Source: Methanofervidicoccus abyssi (GTDB lineage: Archaea > AGJL01 > Methanococci > Methanococcales > Methanococcaceae). Taken from it: 64,000 bases of DNA. The notes beneath the pieces are model-generated. The model had not been told where the DNA came from, did not search any database, and saw only the letters and a program-made list of their open reading frames with translations. A program made the position numbers and the translations under genes. The stretch spans positions 186,001-250,000 of the forward strand of contig NZ_BFAX01000001.1 in the NCBI RefSeq assembly GCF_004310395.1, in the 5' to 3' direction. Below are positions 57,188-64,000 of this stretch, one piece after another; the stretch's first letter is position 1, and the number at the start of each line of letters is the position of its first letter.

Positions 57188-57564
57188 AAGAATCTCCATG
57201 AGTTTTTTATTTTTTTTATCTTAACAATTAACAAATTTGACAGAGATACGATAAAAGAGCTTCATAAATAATTTTCACTCCAAATCTGTTAAACTCTCTT
57301 GGACCATTGGACATGTTATGAGCTTATTCAATCCTCGAAGACAAAAATAGCACTAGAAATTAAAGATCCTGAATACTGGGATGAAGAAGTTAGATTAGAA
57401 AAATATCCAAGGGATCATCTTCCTCCAATCTTCAGGAGTAGTTATCTGGTTATACTTTTATCTTTTTAAATTAATTTTTTATCTTATTATTTTCATATAC
57501 TGTTTTCATTATTTTTAACATTTTGATAGAAATTAGGGTATATAAAAATAAAGTAATTTAAAAA
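57188..57564. other. Gap with relic block homologous to 34085-34165
   Basis: The + strand at 57346-57460 is an open frame without a start: KIALEIKDPEYWDEEVRLEK, then YPRDHLPPIFRSSYLVILLS and a stop. The part from TCCTGAATACTGGG (57367) to CTTCAGGAGT is homologous to 34085-34165. It looks like a coding fragment but I do not know the family. A motif-2-like GATAGAAATTAGGG is at 57524-57537 (minus orientation). Confidence 0.45.
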
Positions 57565-57810
57565 TCATTTTTTTGACAATTTTACTAAGACTATATTTCC
57601 TATAGACTCTACAACTCTATAGGGTATAACAACCTTCTTAGAGGGGTCATCTACCTTATCTTTTAAACATCCCTTGTAGACATCACTTACCACTATACCA
57701 CTCACTACAGCCTTTTCAGTATCTATCATGGCGTCGTAGACTTCTCCAACGTAGTAACCCTTTGTAGTGTATATCTTTTTATTCAGGATTTCACTAACTT
57801 TAATTGCCAT
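57565..57810 (-). CDS. PRC-barrel domain protein
   Basis: An 81-aa single PRC-barrel protein: [39 protein letters not shown] and [20 protein letters not shown]. Such small archaeal proteins occur in most methanogens, and one has been linked to FtsZ-ring function (CdpB family) in haloarchaea; function here is inferred only. GGTGGTCTTACT precedes the ATG. It follows guaB and the C/D sRNA on the same strand. Confidence 0.85.
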   Translation of the reverse strand: MAIKVSEILNKKIYTTKGYYVGEVYDAMIDTEKAVVSGIVVSDVYKGCLKDKVDDPSKKVVIPYRVVESIGNIVLVKLSKK

Positions 57811-57834
57811 AGTAAGACCACCTAAATTTTTAAT

Positions 57835-57894
57835 ACCTGTCAGGCAGTGCCGGTATCCTCATCCTATCAGCGGGGGTAACTCTCATCATCCAGG

Positions 57895-57895
<1 letters not shown>
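57835..57895 (-). ncRNA. C/D box guide sRNA
   Basis: Minus strand, 61 bases with full archaeal C/D architecture. 5' stem ACCTG (57895-57891) pairs with CAGGT (57839-57835). Box C is ATGATGA (57889-57883), guide 1 GAGTTACCCCCG, box D' CTGA (57870-57867), spacer TAGG, box C' ATGAGGA (57862-57856), guide 2 TACCGGCACTGC, box D CTGA (57843-57840). Both guides are 12 bases. Guide 1 pairs with CGGGGGTAACT, as in the conserved 23S segment before UAACUAU. The 5' stem overlaps the guaB stop, so it is likely processed from the guaB transcript. Confidence 0.88.
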
Positions 57896-59864
<1,969 letters not shown>

Positions 59865-60386
59865 ATGAGACCATTAACTAAGGGTAATATAAAATACATA
59901 GTAGATCAAGATACACCTATTCAGCAGTACTTCTGTAGTTTGTTGTTAAGTACCTTAGCAGAACTTATAGAAGATTCTCAGTTATTTATAGATTCTGTAA
60001 TGGAGGCTATAGGTCCTAACCTCTACGTAATCCTAAAGGCAAAGAAGTTAATTAAGGAAAATTACTCAGATTTTGAAGATTTTATCAGGGATGTAAATAA
60101 TGCTATGAATATATGTGATAGTGTAAATGTTATCCCTGATAAAGATTCATTAGTTGTCTATCTTTATAGGAACTATGGATACTGTAAATACTGCCCAGTA
60201 AATATCGGTGGAGCAGATCTAGTGTCTACAGGGTGTCCATTTCCAGTTTTATTTGAAGTTATGGGAAAAGAGGCAGGATTTGAATATAAGGCTACTGGTA
60301 TTAAAAGAGAAGAAAGAGCCTGTGTAATATATTATAAAAAGGTTAAAAATAATATAAAAGGTATCAACATCATAGGATATAAATAA
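59865..60386 (+). CDS. V4R-like cysteine-containing protein
   Basis: A 173-aa protein I only partly recognise. The C-terminal half is like 4-vinyl reductase/V4R domains, which bind small hydrophobic ligands: YGYCKYCPVNIGG and STGCPFPVLFEVMGKEAGFE followed by RACVIYY, giving four cysteines that could bind a metal. The N-terminal half is helical. ATG at 59865 is assumed; a GTG three codons earlier is possible because no clear binding site separates them. It is a single gene. Confidence 0.55.
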   Translation: MRPLTKGNIKYIVDQDTPIQQYFCSLLLSTLAELIEDSQLFIDSVMEAIGPNLYVILKAKKLIKENYSDFEDFIRDVNNAMNICDSVNVIPDKDSLVVYLYRNYGYCKYCPVNIGGADLVSTGCPFPVLFEVMGKEAGFEYKATGIKREERACVIYYKKVKNNIKGINIIGYK

Positions 60387-60505
60387 GAGAGTTAAAGAGT
60401 ATCATAGATAACGCTCATCAGGATAAAGAACTATGAGTCCTGAACCTTTCATGAGACTAAAACTACAAAGACTACCTTAAAAGAGAAGATCACCTTTATA
60501 GTAGC

Positions 60506-60877
60506 TTATCCACCTAATCTCAGTATAGCCTCTGCTATATCTCCGTTACACTCCTCAAGTGCCTTAAGAGCTTCCTCTCTTGAAACGTTACACTGATTCA
60601 TAACCAACTGGATATCCTCCTCAGTTATCTCCAACTTAACTTCTTCGTCCTTTATATCTTCCTCTTTTTTTATCTTTTTAACTTTCCCAGAAATAGTGTA
60701 TGTTTTATTTCCAAACATGTCCATTACTTGAACCTTAGGTTTCTCAAAGATCAAGATTTTATCCTCCAATTCAATGGTTACCTTTAAAGCCTTTAATTCC
60801 TCAGTTTCCATACCCATTTCTTTCATCATCTTCTGCATCTGTTTTATCATTCTTGGACTCATCTTTCCAGGAAACAT
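60506..60877 (-). CDS. nac: Nascent polypeptide-associated complex protein (NAC alpha type)
   Basis: A 123-aa ribosome-associated chaperone subunit; archaeal NAC is a homodimer. The NAC domain is seen in EELKALKVTIELEDKILIFE and KPKVQVMDMFGNKTYTISGK. The C-terminal UBA domain is ITEEDIQLVMNQCNVSREEA and LKALEECNGDIAEAILRLG. GGTGAAAGT precedes the ATG. Confidence 0.95.
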   Translation of the reverse strand: MFPGKMSPRMIKQMQKMMKEMGMETEELKALKVTIELEDKILIFEKPKVQVMDMFGNKTYTISGKVKKIKKEEDIKDEEVKLEITEEDIQLVMNQCNVSREEALKALEECNGDIAEAILRLGG

Positions 60878-61517
60878 ACTTTCACCTCAGGTTTTTAATA
60901 ATTAATGATTAAATCCCTAATATTATTATATAATTTACTTTAGTTTCTATTGGAGTAGTGATTAAAAGAATAATAAAAATTATTAGTATTACAATGAAAA
61001 TGAAAAAATTCTTACATTGTTGATATCACAGTTGTATCAGAAAAATTTTTGAAGTTTTATATTTAAAATGATTAGGGTTTTTTATTTTTGAAATCTTATT
61101 TTATTATTTTTTTATAATTATCATTATTTATGGTTTTTTATAGGATTATTTACAATAACGAAACAAAATTCTAAGATCAATAAAAGAATAATAAAAAAGA
61201 AAAGCAATAAATAGAGGTAAAGAGTAAAAATATAACCTCTATGCCAGAATATATGGAAACAGAGTGAAGTTTCTGCAATCCTCCTTCTTAGAAAATTTTT
61301 ACCTTTTTTATTAATTTTGCTTATGTATCTATCACCAATATTATAAATCTTCCAATATTATTAATAGATATTAAAATTTTATATCTCAATATTACAAATT
61401 ATGTGTAATATATAGTTTTTGATGTAAGATAAAAATAAAAATAAAAAATTTCCATGATATCTTGATGGGAAAAGATATTATATACAATATTGAGGGATAT
61501 CTACCATAGGTGAAACC
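60878..61517. other. Divergent gap between nac and nadE
   Basis: About 640 AT-rich bases without a gene. It holds a motif-2 copy at 60940-60957 (CTTTAGTTTCTATTGGAG) and a possible hairpin TAGAGGT/ACCTCTA with a 16-base loop at 61212-61241. The stretch 61245-61290 (GCCAGAATATATGGAAACAG) loosely resembles the dispersed repeat. Confidence 0.4.
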
Positions 61518-62285
61518 ATGAAAAATGTAGAAAAAACTGTTGAAAAATTAACGCACTTTATAAAGAATGTTGTAAAAAAAGCCGGGGCCAGGGGGGTTGT
61601 TGTGGGGTTGAGTGGAGGGATAGACAGTTCTGTCGTGGCTACACTATGTGTAAAGGCTCTTGGGAGGGATAAAGTATTGGGAGTTATAATGCCTGAGAGG
61701 GACTCAGACCCTAAGGATATAGAACATGCTAAGATGATTGCAGAAAAACTCGGTATAAGGTATATACTATCAGATATCACAGATATACTAAGGGCATTTG
61801 GAGCAGGTGGTTATATCCCCACAAGGGAGTTTGATAAGATAGCAGATGGAAACCTGAAGGCCAGGATAAGGATGTGTATTCTTTATTACTTTGCAAATAG
61901 GAGAAAGCTTCTTGTTGCCGGCACCTCCAACAAATCAGAACTCTATATGGGGTATGGAACGAAGTATGGGGACTTAGGTAGCGACTTTCTCGTTATAGGT
62001 AACCTCTTTAAGACTGAAGTTAGAGAGTTGGCAAAGTATTTAGGAATACCTCAGGAGATAATAAATAAGCCTCCATCAGCAGGACTTTGGAAGGGACAGA
62101 GAGATGAAGAAGAGTTAGGAATAACCTACGAAGTGTTAGATAGAATACTCGAAAGGATAGAGAAGGGGGAAGACAAGGAGAAGATATCCAAGAATTTAAA
62201 TGTTCCACTATTTCAAGTGGAGGAGATACTAAATAGAATAGAGGCCAACAGGCACAAGTTAGGTCCAATATTTCCTCCAAAGTAA
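61518..62285 (+). CDS. nadE: NAD+ synthetase, ammonia-dependent
   Basis: A 255-aa enzyme that amidates nicotinate adenine dinucleotide to NAD+. The PP-loop is VVGLSGGIDSSVVATLCVKA, with PERDSDPKDIEHAKMIAEKL and GTSNKSELYMGYGTKYGDLG. It lacks the N-terminal amidohydrolase domain, so it uses free ammonia or a separate supplier. GGTGAAACC precedes the ATG. Confidence 0.96.
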   Translation: MKNVEKTVEKLTHFIKNVVKKAGARGVVVGLSGGIDSSVVATLCVKALGRDKVLGVIMPERDSDPKDIEHAKMIAEKLGIRYILSDITDILRAFGAGGYIPTREFDKIADGNLKARIRMCILYYFANRRKLLVAGTSNKSELYMGYGTKYGDLGSDFLVIGNLFKTEVRELAKYLGIPQEIINKPPSAGLWKGQRDEEELGITYEVLDRILERIEKGEDKEKISKNLNVPLFQVEEILNRIEANRHKLGPIFPPK

Positions 62286-62594
62286 TAGGCATAAATTATT
62301 AACATCCACATTAAATCAAAAAATAGAGATCTTTAAAGATACTCTAAGTCCTATCAAATGGTTAAAAATAATAAAAATAGTATATTATTATAAAATAATC
62401 AGGGTAAAAATAATAATTTAGAAAAGTATAAATAGATATCTGCTCCTGGAGATGGAGATTGGAGAAAGGCTATCCCTGGATATTTTCTAATCTAACATTA
62501 GATATTTTTTTTGTTTAAAAGTATTTTATTATTATATTTATTATCTTTTTATTATTATATTTACAATATATTTATTAGAGTAGTATTAAAGTAA
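62286..62594. other. Convergent gap between nadE and eS1
   Basis: AT-rich. Contains a motif-2 copy at 62342-62357 (CTCTAAGTCCTATCAA) and, at 62436-62485, GCTCCTGGAGATGGAGATTG and a TCCCTGGATATTTTC piece that resemble the dispersed repeat and relic blocks. No gene. Confidence 0.4.
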
Positions 62595-63257
62595 TCACTC
62601 CTCTTTTTTCTCCTCTAGCATTTTGTTTTCTTCTCCGGATGCCACCGATGTTTCACCAAACTCTAAAACCTCAGACTTGTAAATCTCTACTTTTTTAATT
62701 GGGAATATCTTTTTACATTCTTCATATATCTTTGTATTTAACTCATCTAAGAGCATGGCCTGAACAAATTCTGGGAATGTTGAATTCTTTGCAGTTTCTC
62801 TAATGATCTCTTCTGTTTTCTTTCTAATATCGGTTTTATGGCGATCTCTTGCCCTGTACGCAGTTAATACCATTGCCTTTACCCTTATCTTGTAGTTATC
62901 CTTTGTTCTTACATCTATAATTGTTGTTACCTTACTCATCCTCCTCCTTACCAGGGATTTTATATACTCCCTCGTTGTATCATGGCCTATGAATTGTGTT
63001 GTAGCGTTGTTTCCACTAACCCCATTTATCTTAAAGTACATCCTTATCATATGTTTGGCAGGATCATTTATGAGATCCTGTAAACTAACCTCTGCTACCC
63101 TCCCAATTACCTTTGCAGGATCGTTTGCTGGAGTCTGTCCTATCAGAACACCTCCAAAGGCCTGAGGTGTATATATATTATACCACACCTTTGTTTTCCA
63201 AGTATCCTTAGCAATCTTTTTTCCCCTGGTAGTAGTCCTAGCTTTCATCCTTACCAT
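62595..63257 (-). CDS. rps3ae: Ribosomal protein eS1 (S3Ae)
   Basis: A 220-aa small-subunit protein of the platform, archaeal/eukaryotic only. Conserved pieces are DTWKTKVWYNIYTPQAFGGV, IGQTPANDPAKVIGRVAEVS and FIGHDTTREYIKSLVRRRMS. The acidic tail ends with EEKKEE. The ATG at 63257 has GGTGTAACT before it. It stands with a zinc-finger gene upstream. Confidence 0.95.
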   Translation of the reverse strand: MVRMKARTTTRGKKIAKDTWKTKVWYNIYTPQAFGGVLIGQTPANDPAKVIGRVAEVSLQDLINDPAKHMIRMYFKINGVSGNNATTQFIGHDTTREYIKSLVRRRMSKVTTIIDVRTKDNYKIRVKAMVLTAYRARDRHKTDIRKKTEEIIRETAKNSTFPEFVQAMLLDELNTKIYEECKKIFPIKKVEIYKSEVLEFGETSVASGEENKMLEEKKEE

Positions 63258-63327
63258 AGTTACACCTCATGCTATTGTTTTTAGTGATTTTTAGTGATTA
63301 AAAATATTAATAAAATATTAATAATAA

Positions 63328-63957
63328 TCATAATAGATATTCAGTTAGATCCACATAGTTCTTAAAAGGTTTTGTAGGTTGGGCGTATATTCTCTTTATA
63401 TTCCTTGCAATCTCCCTCTTAGAGGTTCCTTTCTCTGTCTTTATCATTTTTATTTTAAAGAAACCCTCCCCAACACGGTAAATATATCTGCTATCAAATA
63501 CATAATCTTGGGGAACGAGTACATTTACAGAGTATGTCTTTCTTCCATCGTTGATAGATATACCTACCTTTTTAGGAATACTTAAAGATTTTGTCCATAT
63601 AGTCCCTATATCTCCAACCTTTAAAGAGTGGATTCGCCTCTTACCTTCTATGCTCGTTATCTCCAAATCCTCCCCCTCTATGTTAATCACGTCTCCAACC
63701 TTTAATACTTCTTCAATAGGCATTTGGATAACTTTTTTTTCAGATTTTCCATACCTGCTGATTATTACCTTTACATCCTTCAACTTGATAGTTCTTTCCA
63801 TCTCCCATATATAGCCACAGTCTAAACATTTTACCTTTAACTTTATATGTCTCTTAGATTCCTGCCTCTTTATAACTCTATGGGGAGTAATATCGCCACA
63901 GAGAGGACATTGGAAAGAGAGGATTTCCTCACTTTCATCCCCCATTTTCCCATCCAT
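63328..63957 (-). CDS. HVO_0476-type zinc finger protein
   Basis: A 209-aa protein with an N-terminal zinc site (FQCPLCGDITPHRVIK then CLDCGYIWEME), followed by beta-rich domains that may be RNA binding (IPIEEVLKVG-like PIEEVLKVGDVINIEGEDLE; RRIHSLKVGDIGTIWTKSLS). It belongs to the archaeal HVO_0476 family, of unknown function and often next to translation genes. The start ATG gives MDGKMGDESEEILSFQCPLC; no strong binding site is seen and a second ATG (MGDESEE) is possible. Confidence 0.75.
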   Translation of the reverse strand: MDGKMGDESEEILSFQCPLCGDITPHRVIKRQESKRHIKLKVKCLDCGYIWEMERTIKLKDVKVIISRYGKSEKKVIQMPIEEVLKVGDVINIEGEDLEITSIEGKRRIHSLKVGDIGTIWTKSLSIPKKVGISINDGRKTYSVNVLVPQDYVFDSRYIYRVGEGFFKIKMIKTEKGTSKREIARNIKRIYAQPTKPFKNYVDLTEYLL

Positions 63958-64000
63958 CTATTTATTTTTTCCTCCTTTTTCTCCTCCTTCCCTTCTGGAA
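63958..64000 (-). other. Window edge, probable 3' end of another minus-strand gene
   Basis: On the minus strand the last 43 bases are purine-rich and in several frames read as a lysine/glutamate tail that ends at stops near 63960. This suggests the C-terminal end of a gene starting beyond the window, but the correct frame cannot be told. Confidence 0.25.

Noticed and set aside
60388-60480. C/D box or other RNA between the V4R-like gene and nac
   Set aside because: TGATGAG is present on the minus strand but no D box at suitable distance and no closing stem.

Overview
The window comes from a thermophilic, hydrogenotrophic methanogen of the order Methanococcales (close to Methanocaldococcus, Methanotorris or Methanothermococcus). 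The evidence is the AT-rich sequence with AGA/AGG arginine codons, GGTG-type ribosome binding sites, archaeal ribosomal protein gene order, and methanogen genes: comA (coenzyme M), mfnE (methanofuran), hmdB (FeGP cofactor of Hmd hydrogenase), a methanogenesis-marker-16-like protein and archaeal lipid GGGP synthase. The species cannot be fixed from sequence reading alone. No tRNA, rRNA or CRISPR array was seen.

Region by region: 1-2 kb carries aMBF1 and, divergently, the proteasomal ATPase PAN. 2.2-13.6 kb is one large minus-strand translation cluster (zinc ribbon, aEF1-beta, an 84-aa unknown, uL22, uS3, uL29, eIF1/SUI1, RNase P Rpp29, uS17, uL14, uL24, eS4, uL5, uS14, uS8, uL6, eL32, eL19, uL18, uS5, uL30, uL15, SecY). 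It starts at uL22, because uL3-uL4-uL23-uL2-uS19 are not here, and it is interrupted by a decayed IS605-type right end between uL29 and SUI1. 13.7-21.5 kb holds mfnE, an internally deleted IS607 element, hemB, a Memo protein, aIF5A, a TrmJ-like methylase, glnA with an NrpR operator, and a radical SAM protein with a CX7CX2C motif. 21.9-30.7 kb holds comA, a broken gene, larC, a Yip1-like protein, HIT, GGGP synthase, dehydroquinate synthase II, and the operon pyrF-86aa-hemD-phosphodiesterase. 31-41 kb holds eL15, topoisomerase VI B, a second IS607-related relic, gfcR, minD, thiI, an AEC transporter, coaD and endonuclease Q. 41.3-50.5 kb holds cobA, an iron-sulfur flavoprotein, ftsZ, a membrane-anchored HTH protein coupled to a cell-wall-binding-like protein, a glycosyltransferase, the marker-16-like protein and a TSUP permease. 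51-64 kb holds a NOG1-like GTPase, trpD, an ODP-MCP-trpC operon, hmdB, a PRC-barrel protein, a C/D box sRNA directly after guaB, guaB, a cysteine-bearing V4R-like protein, NAC, nadE, eS1 and a zinc-finger protein.

How it fits together: most genes are housekeeping (translation, cofactors, nitrogen assimilation, tryptophan, pyrimidine and purine synthesis). The most notable items are: (1) a soluble chemoreceptor encoded 4 bases from a di-iron ODP sensor, both joined to trpC; (2) a canonical archaeal C/D box guide RNA whose 5' stem overlaps the guaB stop codon, with one guide matching a conserved 23S rRNA segment as remembered; (3) two decayed IS607-derived loci that keep two hairpins with compensating base changes, suggesting a conserved omega-RNA-like fold; (4) two families of short dispersed intergenic repeats and several gene relics in the long AT-rich gaps.
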